Shown here piece by piece: positions 8,315-16,982 of a stretch of 53,995 bases of DNA (position 1 is its first letter; each line of letters opens with the position of its first letter). The position numbers were made by a program, and so were the translations under genes. The notes under the pieces are model-generated. The model searched no databases. It was not told where the DNA came from and saw only the letters and a list, made by a program, of their open reading frames with translations. The stretch comes from Candidatus Equicola faecalis (GTDB lineage Bacteria > Bacteroidota > Bacteroidia > Bacteroidales > Bacteroidaceae), in contig JAGHTU010000058.1 of assembly GCA_018065185.1 (NCBI GenBank), forward strand, positions 1 to 53,995, in the 5' to 3' direction.

Positions 8315-10882
8315 ATGAAAAAAATCATCCTTATATCAGTTTGCCTGATGGTTCTGTCCTGCACCTTCGCAAAAGACCATGAGGGCATAGCGTTCCAGAC
8401 TTTGAGCAATGACAGATTTACGCTGATACAGCATGACAATCCTCTGCCAATCCTCATCTTTGAGAAAGAGACGAAAGGTGTGTATATCGCTACGGAAAAT
8501 CTGCGAAGCGACTTCCAGCGTGTGTGCGGAACAAAAGCCGAGTTGACAAACCAGCCAACGGCAAAGAGGTGTATCATCATCGGAAGCTTGCAGAGTCCAC
8601 TGATCCAGCAGATGATAAAGGCTAAAAAAATAGCAGGTGGCGAACTGCGAGGAAAGACGGAGAAATACGTCATGAGTGTGATTACTGGTCCTCTGCAAGG
8701 GGTGGAAGAGGCATTGGTGATTGCCGGCAGTGATATGCGTGGCACGATATATGGCATCTACGAACTGTCAGAGCAGATAGGCGTGTCGCCGTGGTATGAC
8801 TGGATGGATGTGCCAATCGTTCATCACTCTGACTTATCCATCGCCAAAGGCACATATACGGCAGGAGAACCGGCTGTGCGCTACCGTGGCTTATTCCTAA
8901 ACGACGAGGCTCCATGTCTCACCACATGGGTGAAGAATACGTATGGCACGGATTGTGGAAATCATCAGTTCTATTCTCGCGTATTCGAGTTGATACTCCG
9001 TCTGCGTGGAAACTTCATGTGGCCTGCCATGTGGGGATGGGCTTTTTATGCCGATGACCCACAGAACTCTGCCACGGCACATGATATGGGTATAATCATG
9101 GGTACGTCACACCACGAGCCTATGGCACGCAATCATCAGGAATGGGCGCGCCATAGGAAGGAGTATGGAGAGTGGGATTACACCACCAACCAGAACGTCA
9201 TCGACCGCTTCTTCCGTGAAGGGGTGAGACGGGTAAAGGACAGCGAAGACTTGATAACGATAGGTATGCGTGGCGATGGCGACACTGCCATGGGTGCTAA
9301 AGAAGGGCACGATGACGAGGCCAGCAGTGACGACCATGCCATTATGGCACTCCTTGAAAAGATAGTGCGCAACCAGCGGAAGATAATCGCTGAAGAAACT
9401 GGTCGCCCTGCCAATGAAAGACAACAAGTATGGGCACTGTATAAAGAGGTGCAACGCTACTATGACAAAGGACTGAAAGTGCCGAAAGATGCCATCATCC
9501 TGTTCAGTGATGACAACTGGGGCGACATCCGCCGACTTCCGTCACCGGAGGAGAGAAAGAAACACAAAGGTGGATTCGGGATGTACTATCACGTGGATTA
9601 CGTAGGTGCACCACGCAATACAAAATGGCTCAATGTGACACCCATCCAACACATGTGGGATCAGCTCACGTTGACGTATCAATATGGAGTTGATCGGCTG
9701 TGGGTGCTTAACGTCGGCGATTTGAAACCGATGGAATATCCCATCACCCTATTTATGGATATGGCTTGGAACCCGACACGCTACACCTCTAAAAACCTCT
9801 TGGACCATCCTCGCCATTTCTGTGCCCAACAGTTTGGCGAAGACCAAGCAGATGAAGCCGCACGCATCCTGAATCTCTATTCCCAGTATGCCGGTCGCGT
9901 CACAGCAGAGATGCTCAACGCCTATACATACAATCTTGAGATGGGCGAATGGCAACGTGTGTGTGACGAGTTCGTCAGGTTGGAGGCTGAAGCTCTACGT
10001 CAGTATCTTACCCTGAAGGAGGAATACCGTGACGCATACCGCGAACTGCTACTCTTCCCTATTCAGGCATTGAGCAATGTGTATCGGATGTATTATGCGC
10101 AGGCGATGAATCATCATTTATATCATGCTGGCAATCCAGAAGCCAATCGCTGGGCAGACGAGGTGGAGGCCACATTCCGACGAGATTCCCTTCTCTGTCG
10201 CGCTTATAATAAGGAGATAGCGAAAGGGAAATGGGATGGAATGATGATACAGAAACACATCGGTTATCGTGGGTGGAATGATGATTTCCCTGCGGACATA
10301 ATGCCAAAGACCTATCGCTTTGCTGACACAAAACCGATGGTTGGAGGCTATATCTACCGTCCGTCTTGTGGATATATTGCAATGGATGCTGAGCATTATT
10401 ACAATGTGCAGAACGCACAGGAAGCCACATGGACCGTCATTCCGTTTATGGGGCGCACGCGGAGTGGGATATCACTGCAACCATATAACACCCCTACCAA
10501 TGGAGCAAGCATCGAATACCATATGGAGATGCCACAGGGTGTGGATTCCGTGACTGTGCATATCATCACGGCTTCTACGTTGGCTTTCCACCGCCGTGAA
10601 GGACACCGCTACACCGTCGGCTTTGAGGGAGGGAACTCTGTCGAGGTGAATTTCAATGGCGACCTGAACGAAGACCCTGAAAACGTCTATCGCATAATGT
10701 ATCCTACCGTAGCACAGCGTGTGGTGGAGAAGACCGTCCGTCTGCGAGTTAGCAAAGATGGAGTAAACACTCTGCGTATCCAACCGCTTGATCCGGGTGT
10801 GATACTTGAAAAGATCATCGTGGATTGGGGAGGATACAAGAAGTCTTACCTCTTTATGGATGAGTCGGAATGTCGGAGATGA
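8315..10882 (+). CDS. Glycoside hydrolase family 115 alpha-glucuronidase
   Basis: GH115 enzymes remove (4-O-methyl-)glucuronic acid side groups from xylan. The 855-residue protein begins with a signal sequence ending in VLSC, a possible lipobox, so it is exported and perhaps lipid-anchored. The centre has strongly family-like segments: RGLFLNDEAPCLTTW, LRLRGNFMWPAMWGWAFYADD, MGIIMGTSHHEPMARN, TIGMRGDGDTAM and ILFSDDNWGDIRRLPS. The C-terminal part from about residue 700 starts GYIAMDAEHY, the beta-sandwich accessory domain usual in this family. The frame extends 13 codons upstream into the end of the preceding gene, but the chosen ATG gives a proper signal peptide. No SusC/SusD pair or other xylanase is in view, so it is an isolated debranching enzyme here. 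Confidence 0.93.
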   Translation: MKKIILISVCLMVLSCTFAKDHEGIAFQTLSNDRFTLIQHDNPLPILIFEKETKGVYIATENLRSDFQRVCGTKAELTNQPTAKRCIIIGSLQSPLIQQMIKAKKIAGGELRGKTEKYVMSVITGPLQGVEEALVIAGSDMRGTIYGIYELSEQIGVSPWYDWMDVPIVHHSDLSIAKGTYTAGEPAVRYRGLFLNDEAPCLTTWVKNTYGTDCGNHQFYSRVFELILRLRGNFMWPAMWGWAFYADDPQNSATAHDMGIIMGTSHHEPMARNHQEWARHRKEYGEWDYTTNQNVIDRFFREGVRRVKDSEDLITIGMRGDGDTAMGAKEGHDDEASSDDHAIMALLEKIVRNQRKIIAEETGRPANERQQVWALYKEVQRYYDKGLKVPKDAIILFSDDNWGDIRRLPSPEERKKHKGGFGMYYHVDYVGAPRNTKWLNVTPIQHMWDQLTLTYQYGVDRLWVLNVGDLKPMEYPITLFMDMAWNPTRYTSKNLLDHPRHFCAQQFGEDQADEAARILNLYSQYAGRVTAEMLNAYTYNLEMGEWQRVCDEFVRLEAEALRQYLTLKEEYRDAYRELLLFPIQALSNVYRMYYAQAMNHHLYHAGNPEANRWADEVEATFRRDSLLCRAYNKEIAKGKWDGMMIQKHIGYRGWNDDFPADIMPKTYRFADTKPMVGGYIYRPSCGYIAMDAEHYYNVQNAQEATWTVIPFMGRTRSGISLQPYNTPTNGASIEYHMEMPQGVDSVTVHIITASTLAFHRREGHRYTVGFEGGNSVEVNFNGDLNEDPENVYRIMYPTVAQRVVEKTVRLRVSKDGVNTLRIQPLDPGVILEKIIVDWGGYKKSYLFMDESECRR

Positions 10883-10960
10883 GACAATTTCTTTGCGTCT
10901 CAATAGCGCGGAGTGCGTGAACGAACACAAATTACAAAAAGAGAAAGGATAAGATGCCTT

Positions 10961-11758
10961 TTATTTCCGTCTTTGTTTATCTTTTCCCTTTTTTGTGAGG
11001 GCTTTTCTTATTGTCTTATCCTGTGATGCAACTTCGCTGATAAGCAAACCAGCAATGACCGTTCCGCCATGGATGTTTAGGTGTGTGTCGTCCTGTCTGC
11101 CGTTAGGTGCAGTCTTATATTTCCCTATCGGCAACCAGCAGAAAAGTTCCTTTGAACGTTCCGGACCGAGAGCCTCTATATAGTCGTGCGTAATCTGCGT
11201 AGCATCAACGAAGATACATCCCGTTTGGCGTGCCACATTACGCGGAGCAACGGCATACTCGCCATGAGTGTCAATGAGATGCCCATCTACATCTCCACTC
11301 CATTTCCTTCGGACGATGCTGTTCATCAGTATCGGCGTTGCACCGCTTTCGCGCGTCTCACGGATGAAGCGCATCAGGTTGTCATCAAACGTAGAGCCCG
11401 GATCGGTATGGCGGTCGGCCTTCGGCTTCTCGTCGTTATGTCCAAACTGAATGATGACATAGTCACCGGGGCGGATGTGGTCTAAGACTCTTTTCCAACG
11501 CCCTTCGTCAATAAAACTTTTGGAGGAACGCCCATTGACGGCATGGTTATCCACGATGATCTTTGTCGAATCAAGATATTGCTGTAGCATCTGCCCCCAG
11601 CCACGCTCCTGATTGTCTGCATCTTTCCCTTCCACAGGTTTGTTTGCCATCGTACTGTCTCCTATCATGAATATGGTGACAGGACGTTCACGCAGTGAGC
11701 AAAACAATAATGCTGTGGCACACAATACACCCAGCGATATTAAAAAAGTCTTTTTCAT
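10961..11758 (-). CDS. SGNH/GDSL acetylesterase, CE12-like
   Basis: A 265-residue exported hydrolase resembling rhamnogalacturonan acetylesterase (carbohydrate esterase family 12). The N-terminal hydrophobic segment is a signal peptide, perhaps lipoprotein-like (ALLFCS). Block I is FMIGDSTMANK with the nucleophile serine, followed by RGWGQML; block II is HAVNGRSSKSF; block III is VIIQFGHNDEKP; block V is DDTHLNIHG, giving the catalytic Asp and His. Likely substrates are acetyl groups on pectin or xylan. With GH115 ending 78 bases away on the other strand, the two could serve plant-polymer breakdown together, although they are convergent and separately transcribed. It follows sdaA closely and probably shares its transcript. 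Confidence 0.88.
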   Translation of the reverse strand: MKKTFLISLGVLCATALLFCSLRERPVTIFMIGDSTMANKPVEGKDADNQERGWGQMLQQYLDSTKIIVDNHAVNGRSSKSFIDEGRWKRVLDHIRPGDYVIIQFGHNDEKPKADRHTDPGSTFDDNLMRFIRETRESGATPILMNSIVRRKWSGDVDGHLIDTHGEYAVAPRNVARQTGCIFVDATQITHDYIEALGPERSKELFCWLPIGKYKTAPNGRQDDTHLNIHGGTVIAGLLISEVASQDKTIRKALTKKGKDKQRRK

Positions 11759-11767
11759 AATGGTCAA

Positions 11768-12982
11768 TTATAATGCTGCTAGTCCTCCTTGGGCTGTCTC
11801 TTTATACAGACTCGGCAAGTCCTTGCCTGTGCGTTTCATGGTGTCTATCACCTTGTCAAAGGATATGATATGCTTACCGTCACTCAAGAGTGCATACAGA
11901 CTGACATCAAGTGCACGAAGTGCGGCTATCGGGTTGCGCTCGATGCATGGAATCTGTACAAGTCCGCATATCGGGTCGCATGTCAAGCCGAGATTATGTT
12001 CCATCGCCATTTCGGCAGCACATTCTATCTGTTGCGGTGAACCACCGAAAAGCTGGTTGACCGCCACGGCTGCCATCACGCATGCGCTACCTATCTCGCC
12101 CTGACAGCCCACCTCTGCACCGGAAATTGAAGCGTTAGTCTTTATCACGTTGCCGAACAGTCCGGCTGTTGCAAGGGCTTTCAGTATGTCACTGTCGGAG
12201 AAGTCATGATTCCGTTTCATGTGATAGAGCACAGCCGGCATCACACCACACGACCCACATGTAGGTGCCGTCACCACCATACCGCCACGTGCATTCTGTT
12301 CCGATACCGCCAAGGCGTACGAAGTCACTAATGCACGGCTCTGAAGCGATGGTTTATAACTGGAGGCACGGATGAAGTATTGCTTAGCCTTGCTGTGCAG
12401 ATGTAGCCCACCAGGGATGACATGGTCATTACTCAACCCCTCTTCGATGCTTTTCTGCATCTGCGTCCACACCTTCTCCAGATAGTCCCAAAGGTCTTTA
12501 CCTTCATGCTCCTCTGCATATTCCCAGAACGACAGCCCCCGCGCTTCAATATATTGTTGTATCTCTGTGAGCGTGTTCAACGGATAGATGTCCTTACCCT
12601 CGGTGTCTTCCGTGGCAATGCGGTTATATCCGTCTGCCGGATTCTCAGCCAACGTGCCACCGCCGACACTATACACCGTCCATTCATCTATGATGTGCCC
12701 ACCGTCGTCCATAGCTTCGAAGTACATACCGTTGGTATGGAATGTAGGTACGATATCCGGTCGCCATACTATCTCCGTCTTTATGGGCTCCAACTCAAAC
12801 AGCAGGGCTTTATCCGTGAAGTGTCCCTCACCGGTGGCTGCCAGACTCCCATAGAGCGTCACCCTAAAAGCCACTGCCTGCGGATTATGTTTTCTGAACA
12901 TCTCCGCCGCCTTATGCGGACCCATGGTGTGACTGCTTGATGGGCCGTAACCTATTTTATATATATCCTTTATCGTATCCAT
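11768..12982 (-). CDS. sdaA: L-serine ammonia-lyase (iron-sulfur, single chain)
   Basis: Converts L-serine to pyruvate and ammonia using an oxygen-sensitive [4Fe-4S] cluster. At 404 residues it is the fused single-chain form. The N-terminal beta domain has KIGYGPSSSHTMGPHKAAEMF; the alpha domain has the cysteine motifs TAPTCGSCGVMPAVL and LTCDPICGLVQIPCIERN and the segment ISGAEVGCQGEIGSACVMA. The frame runs 23 codons upstream, but MDTIKDIYKIGYG is the family N-terminus. Gene order cupin, CNNM protein, sdaA, esterase with gaps of about 29, 29 and 9 bases suggests one transcript of unrelated functions. Confidence 0.95.
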   Translation of the reverse strand: MDTIKDIYKIGYGPSSSHTMGPHKAAEMFRKHNPQAVAFRVTLYGSLAATGEGHFTDKALLFELEPIKTEIVWRPDIVPTFHTNGMYFEAMDDGGHIIDEWTVYSVGGGTLAENPADGYNRIATEDTEGKDIYPLNTLTEIQQYIEARGLSFWEYAEEHEGKDLWDYLEKVWTQMQKSIEEGLSNDHVIPGGLHLHSKAKQYFIRASSYKPSLQSRALVTSYALAVSEQNARGGMVVTAPTCGSCGVMPAVLYHMKRNHDFSDSDILKALATAGLFGNVIKTNASISGAEVGCQGEIGSACVMAAVAVNQLFGGSPQQIECAAEMAMEHNLGLTCDPICGLVQIPCIERNPIAALRALDVSLYALLSDGKHIISFDKVIDTMKRTGKDLPSLYKETAQGGLAAL

Positions 12983-13011
12983 CTGTATATGTTCCCAGAT
13001 AATTTCTGTTA

Positions 13012-14058
13012 TCACTTTTGAGTTCCTTCTTTTCCGGCACGCTTCTGCCACCGCTGACGCGCCAACTGTTGCATATCAGCAACAGTGTCCTTCTCGTCGA
13101 TAATCTCACTACCCAGGATGGTCTCAATCAAATCTTCAAGACTGACGATGCCTTGGAAACAGCCATAGTCGTCAATAATGCAACTAATCTGCTCATCACC
13201 TTTCCGCATTGAATCCCACACCTCGCCAACGGGTGCTTCTTGATGATAAAGACTGATGTCGCGACGTATAGACGATAGTGTGCGGTCAAACTTATCCTCA
13301 GCAAGCAATTGTAGCACCTCCGAGCGCAATATATAACCGCTTATATATTCATCCGAATCGGCATAGACGGGAATGCGGCTATGTGGGGCGAAAGCCTTAT
13401 TGCGATAAAAAGCACGGACGGTCATAGATTCCGGTGCTATCTGCGCCACTACGCGTGGGGTCATCACATCTTTCACAGGTATGTCATCCATCTTGATGAT
13501 GTTCTGAATCATCAAATTCTCATCCTCATCCAATTCCTCTTCCTCTTCTGCCACATTAGCCATTGCGCTCACTTCCTCGCGCGAGATTTCCGGCTCATCC
13601 TGCTCCTTCGGTGTGATTAGGCGTGTCAGCCCCTCCACCATCAGCACGATAGGATACATAATGAAAATCGTACAACGGATGGCTCCGGCCGTGAAACCCA
13701 TCAGCCGTTTCCAATGGGTGGTGCCGATGGTCTTCGGTATGATTTCCGAGAATATCAAAATAAAAATTGTGACGACTGCACTCACCACTCCGAACCATTC
13801 GCTTCCGAACACCTTTGTAGCCTCCGCACCAACGCCGGCAGCACCGATGGTGTTGGCAATAGTGTTCAACGCAAGTATTGATGCTATTGGGCGTGCCGAG
13901 TCCAACTTATATTTCTTGAATCTCTTTGCAGGAGCATATCCCTCCTCCTCCCGCATGGTGATAAAAGATATTGGTGTTGACATCAGCGAGGCTTCAAGTA
14001 TGGAGCACAAAAAAGATATGCCCATTGCTGAAGACAGGAATATAAGTAATGCTGTCAT
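13012..14058 (-). CDS. CNNM/DUF21 membrane protein with CBS pair
   Basis: A 348-residue protein of the CNNM/CorC (hemolysin C-like) group. The N-terminal DUF21 region (about 1-150) has four hydrophobic segments with FSEIIPKTIG, the conserved motif of the family. It is followed by an acidic linker (EEEEELDEDENLM) and a CBS-domain pair (about 190-330) with VKDVMTPRVVAQ. The C-terminal CorC transporter-associated domain of longer homologues appears to be missing. Relatives export or sense Mg or Co; the role here is inferred from the family. Confidence 0.88.
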   Translation of the reverse strand: MTALLIFLSSAMGISFLCSILEASLMSTPISFITMREEEGYAPAKRFKKYKLDSARPIASILALNTIANTIGAAGVGAEATKVFGSEWFGVVSAVVTIFILIFSEIIPKTIGTTHWKRLMGFTAGAIRCTIFIMYPIVLMVEGLTRLITPKEQDEPEISREEVSAMANVAEEEEELDEDENLMIQNIIKMDDIPVKDVMTPRVVAQIAPESMTVRAFYRNKAFAPHSRIPVYADSDEYISGYILRSEVLQLLAEDKFDRTLSSIRRDISLYHQEAPVGEVWDSMRKGDEQISCIIDDYGCFQGIVSLEDLIETILGSEIIDEKDTVADMQQLARQRWQKRAGKEGTQK

Positions 14059-14087
14059 ATTAAAAAGTCAATGGCCAACGAGGCTTG

Positions 14088-14459
14088 TCAGTCTTCCCAG
14101 TCGTAAGTCAGTCGTTCAATATCTTCCTCAATGAGAGGGTCGCCCAACTGTACCTCAAAGAAAGTAAGGTCCGTGATGGCTTTGATGGAATGTTTCTGTC
14201 CGCACTTGATGTCAGCCACGTCACCGCGCTGTACATGAGTGACGACACCATCTATCTTCAGCAGCCCCTCGCCATCGGCAAATGTCCACACCTCATCACG
14301 GTGTCTATGAATTTGATATGATATGTTCTTGCCTGCCTTGAGCACAATCTTTTTCGTAAGTGTCTTCAGTCCGTCTGGATAGGTGGAGAGGTCTATTACC
14401 TGATATGTACCCCATCGCCGTTCTTCATACATGGGGCGTTGTGTTGCTGTATTGTCCAT
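14088..14459 (-). CDS. Cupin, type II phosphomannose isomerase-like
   Basis: A 123-residue single-domain cupin that matches the C-terminal domain of mannose-1-phosphate guanylyltransferase/phosphomannose isomerase. It opens with MYEERRWGTYQVID, then has the metal-binding cupin motif with HRHRDEVWTFADGEG and the second motif near GQKHSIKAI. Free-standing copies of this domain occur in Bacteroidales; isomerase activity is not certain without the larger domain, and a sugar-phosphate-binding or regulatory role is possible. It is the first gene of the leftward group and has its own promoter box 22 bases upstream. Confidence 0.8.
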   Translation of the reverse strand: MDNTATQRPMYEERRWGTYQVIDLSTYPDGLKTLTKKIVLKAGKNISYQIHRHRDEVWTFADGEGLLKIDGVVTHVQRGDVADIKCGQKHSIKAITDLTFFEVQLGDPLIEEDIERLTYDWED

Positions 14460-14480
14460 AAATTATTATTCTTCTTTTTG

Positions 14481-14488
14481 CAAAGATA
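14481..14488 (-). promoter_or_regulatory. -7 box of the cupin-CNNM-sdaA group
   Basis: Minus-strand TATCTTTG fits TAnnTTTG. At the expected distance upstream there is only TTTTC rather than TTTG, so the -33 element is imperfect. The leader to the ATG would be about 15 bases. Confidence 0.55.
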
Positions 14489-14529
14489 CAAAATATAATC
14501 ACCTAGTGAAAAAAATCTTTTTTCTTATG

Positions 14530-14550
14530 TCCCTCGCGTGCGCGCGCGTA
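14530..14550 (+). repeat. CG-alternating direct repeat, left copy
   Basis: TCCCTCGCG followed by alternating GC/CG steps and ending GTA. A 21-base copy with two compensating differences lies at 14907-14927. Both are followed by AT-rich sequence ending in TATAAAGG. Long alternating CG tracts can adopt Z-DNA; that is an inference. Confidence 0.65.
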
Positions 14551-14606
14551 TATAAGTAAGGTATAAAGGGAAAGACTCTCTAATTCTCCCATAAAGGGCG
14601 ACTTCT

Positions 14607-14828
14607 TCACATGATTAGAGGCTCTCTAAATTCACAATAAAAGAGGGTTCGTAACTGTCAGTAAATCCGTGTTTTCTCATCTTTGCCTTGTCGTCTTCCG
14701 CTCGGAGCCTACAAATGATCGTGATCATTTGATTAAATCATCGTGATCATTTGGGCAAATCATCGCGATCATTTGAGTGAATCATCGCGATCATTTGGAG
14801 GCTCCGCCCTTTTGACATCGAGGCAACG
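14607..14828 (+). repeat. 222-base dispersed element, copy A
   Basis: Aligns without any gap to 35339-35560; by my hand count about 46 of 222 positions differ (near 79% identity). Its core (14713-14800) is four 22-base units. The first unit contains AAATGATCGTGATCATTT and later units the close TCATCGCGATCATTTG, each a dyad. The unit linkers read GATT, GGGC, GAGT and GGAG. The flanking arms (TTGCCT...CCTACAA and TTGGAGGCTCCG...GAGGCAA) are a decayed inverted repeat. It lies upstream of the tRNA-tuf promoter. Confidence 0.85.
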
Positions 14829-14906
14829 GTTGCTCGGCTTCAAGGTGTCGTATGATTTAAGATGCCTTTAAGAAAGGAAAAACACTCTCACCATTCAAGT
14901 CTCTTT

Positions 14907-14927
14907 TCCCTCGCGCGCGTGCGCGTA
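14907..14927 (+). repeat. CG-alternating direct repeat, right copy
   Basis: Same 21-base pattern as at 14530-14550, with T and C swapped at two positions. The two copies bracket the 222-base element. Confidence 0.65.
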
Positions 14928-14989
14928 CCTATTATAAAGGCATCAAAAAGTGTATTCCAAAGAATTGTTATGACAAAAAATATAAAAAG

Positions 14990-15020
14990 TTTGGTATTTA
15001 GAAAAATTTACTTACCTTTG
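14990..15020 (+). promoter_or_regulatory. Promoter of the tRNA-tuf operon
   Basis: TTTG at 14990-14993, exactly 19 bases, then TACCTTTG at 15013-15020: a perfect consensus match. Transcription should start near 15027, about 40 bases before the first tRNA. Confidence 0.85.
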
Positions 15021-15065
15021 CACCCGCTTTAGATGATTTGTTCCTTGTTTTAGGACAATAGAAAT

Positions 15066-15139
15066 GCCTCTTTAGCTCAGTTGGCCAGAGCACGTGATTT
15101 GTAATCTCGGGGTCGTTGGTTCGAATCCGACAAGAGGCT
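15066..15139 (+). tRNA. tRNA-Thr (anticodon TGT)
   Basis: Acceptor arms GCCTCTT and AAGAGGC close the cloverleaf. The anticodon loop is TTTGTAA, and the T arm contains GGTTCGAATCC. No CCA is encoded. First gene of the tRNA-tuf operon. Confidence 0.95.
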
Positions 15140-15190
15140 CTCCTAAAAGGGATGAGAATCCTATAAGGAGGGACAGGCATCAAAGAGAAA

Positions 15191-15273
15191 GGGTGGTTAC
15201 CAGAGTGGCCAAATGGGGCAGACTGTAAATCTGCTGGTTTTTACCTTCGGTGGTTCGAATCCATCACCACCCA
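15191..15273 (+). tRNA. tRNA-Tyr (anticodon GTA)
   Basis: Acceptor arms GGGTGGT and ACCACCC. The anticodon stem-loop is CAGACTGTAAATCTG with GTA, and a long class II variable arm (GGTTTTTACCTTCGG) supports Tyr. CCA follows directly in the DNA (15274-15276). Confidence 0.95.
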
Positions 15274-15383
15274 CCACTTACGCAGAAGGGAAGATGCAAA
15301 GTGAAAACCTTAATCTAAAAAGTTTTCAAGTTCTTATTTTATATAAGGAGAATTGCGCGACCCTGTCGGGCAAGTGTATATAA

Positions 15384-15456
15384 GCGGAAATAGCTCAGTT
15401 GATAGAGCACTAGCCTTCCAAGCTGGGGGTCGCGGGTTTGAGCCCCGTTTTCCGCT
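15384..15456 (+). tRNA. tRNA-Gly (anticodon TCC)
   Basis: Acceptor arms GCGGAAA and TTTCCGC. The anticodon loop CTTCCAA gives TCC, and the T arm has GGGTTTGAGCCCC. CCA is encoded right after (15457-15459). Confidence 0.95.
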
Positions 15457-15462
15457 CCACTG

Positions 15463-15534
<72 letters not shown>

Positions 15535-15651
15535 CTACGGGCGCGCATAATGCGTGCGAGCCAGAGGGCAAAAGAGGAGAGGGAGAGAAAAGAAGAAAAC
15601 AAAGAGAGATAATTAACTTTTATAAATTTATAAAAAACTAAACGTAAAGCT

Positions 15652-16836
15652 ATGGCTAAAGAAAAATTTGAACGTACCAAACCGCATGTGAATATTGGTA
15701 CTATCGGTCACGTTGACCACGGTAAGACTACTCTTACTGCAGCTATCACAACAGTGCTCGCAAAGGCAGGTCTGTCAGAAATCAAATCATTCGATCAGAT
15801 TGACAACGCACCTGAGGAGAAAGAGCGTGGTATTACTATCAACACTGCACACGTTGAGTATGAGACTGCTAACCGTCATTATGCTCACGTTGACTGTCCG
15901 GGACACGCCGACTATGTGAAGAACATGGTAACTGGTGCTGCTCAGATGGATGGTGCTATCATCGTTGTTGCTGCAACTGATGGTCCTATGCCTCAGACTC
16001 GTGAGCACATCCTTCTCGCAAAGCAGGTAAACGTTCCTCGCCTTGTTGTATTCTTGAACAAATGTGACATGGTGGACGATGAAGAAATGCTTGAACTCGT
16101 TGAGATGGAAATGCGTGAGCTTCTTGATTTCTATGATTTCGATGGCGACAATACTCCTATCATCCGCGGTTCTGCTCTCGGTGCACTGAATGGTGTTGCT
16201 GAATGGGAACAGAAGGTTATGGAGCTGATGGACAAGGTTGACGAGTGGATTCCACTTCCTCCACGTGATACAGATAAGCCATTCCTGATGCCAGTTGAGG
16301 ACGTGTTCTCAATCACAGGTCGTGGTACTGTTGCAACTGGTCGTATCGAAACTGGTGTCATCCACGTAGGTGATGATGTTCAGTTGCTCGGTCTCGGTGA
16401 AGACAAAAAGTCTGTTGTTACAGGTGTTGAAATGTTCCGCAAACTTCTCGATGAAGGTCAGGCAGGTGACAACGTAGGTCTGTTGCTCCGTGGTATTGAC
16501 AAGAACGAGGTTAAGCGTGGTATGGTAATCACTCACCCGGGTGTTATCAAGCCTCACAAGAAATTCAAGGCTTCTATCTATGTATTGAAGAAAGAAGAAG
16601 GTGGCCGTCACACTCCATTCGGAAACAAGTATCGTCCTCAGTTCTATCTCCGTACTATGGACTGTACAGGTGAGATTTCTCTGCCAGAGGGTGTTGAAAT
16701 GGTTATGCCTGGTGATAATGTTGAGATTACAGTTGAGTTGATCTATGCTGTTGCATTGAACGAAGGTCTTCGTTTCGCTATCCGCGAAGGTGGCCGTACA
16801 GTTGGTGCTGGTCAGATCACTGGACTCCTCGACTAA
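15652..16836 (+). CDS. tuf: Elongation factor Tu
   Basis: GTPase that brings aminoacyl-tRNA to the ribosomal A site. The 394-residue protein has G1 GHVDHGKTT (about 19-27), switch I with [12 protein letters not shown]3 DCPGHADY, G4 NKCD and G5 GSALG, followed by the two beta-barrel domains ([40 protein letters not shown]) and the usual [10 protein letters not shown] end. It lies downstream of four tRNA genes, with about 117 purine-rich bases as the leader. The codon choice is highly biased, as expected of an abundant protein. Confidence 0.99.
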   Translation: MAKEKFERTKPHVNIGTIGHVDHGKTTLTAAITTVLAKAGLSEIKSFDQIDNAPEEKERGITINTAHVEYETANRHYAHVDCPGHADYVKNMVTGAAQMDGAIIVVAATDGPMPQTREHILLAKQVNVPRLVVFLNKCDMVDDEEMLELVEMEMRELLDFYDFDGDNTPIIRGSALGALNGVAEWEQKVMELMDKVDEWIPLPPRDTDKPFLMPVEDVFSITGRGTVATGRIETGVIHVGDDVQLLGLGEDKKSVVTGVEMFRKLLDEGQAGDNVGLLLRGIDKNEVKRGMVITHPGVIKPHKKFKASIYVLKKEEGGRHTPFGNKYRPQFYLRTMDCTGEISLPEGVEMVMPGDNVEITVELIYAVALNEGLRFAIREGGRTVGAGQITGLLD

Positions 16837-16856
16837 TTTCAACCACTTATATAAAT

Positions 16857-16885
16857 AAGGTTCCCGTACAAAGGGCGGGAGCCTT
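16857..16885 (+). terminator. Hairpin between tuf and tRNA-Trp
   Basis: AAGGTTCCCG (16857-16866) pairs with CGGGAGCCTT (16876-16885), ten base pairs with one G-T, loop of nine. The tail is only TCTTA, so termination would be partial. It could attenuate tuf from secE-nusG or mark a processing site before the tRNA. Confidence 0.6.
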
Positions 16886-16889
16886 TCTT

Positions 16890-16962
16890 ACGGGAATAGC
16901 TTAGTTGGTAGAGTGTCGGTCTCCAAAACCGAAGGTCGGGGGTTCGAGCCCCTCTTCCCGTG
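16890..16962 (+). tRNA. tRNA-Trp (anticodon CCA)
   Basis: Acceptor arms ACGGGAA and TTCCCGT, anticodon loop CTCCAAA, T arm GGGGTTCGAGCCCC; CCA is encoded next (16963-16965). secE starts 17 bases later, so the tRNA is cut from the same transcript. tRNA-Trp before secE is a common bacterial arrangement. Confidence 0.96.
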
Positions 16963-16982
16963 CCAATAGAAACGTAATAATT

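Larger units (their letters stand above)
14460..15062. other. Gene-free region with repeats before the tRNA-tuf operon
   Basis: Six hundred bases with no credible coding frame. From left to right it contains the cupin promoter, a CG-alternating tract, the 222-base element copy A with its four palindromic 22-base units, a second CG-alternating tract, and the strong promoter of the tRNA-tuf operon. Confidence 0.8.

Noticed and set aside
10880..10902. TGAGAC/GTCTCA hairpin after GH115 as a terminator
   Set aside because: Only six base pairs and no T tract; termination of the GH115 transcript remains unassigned.
14998..15183. Minus-strand frame of 61 codons over the promoter and tRNA-Thr
   Set aside because: It runs antisense through a tRNA gene and a consensus promoter.
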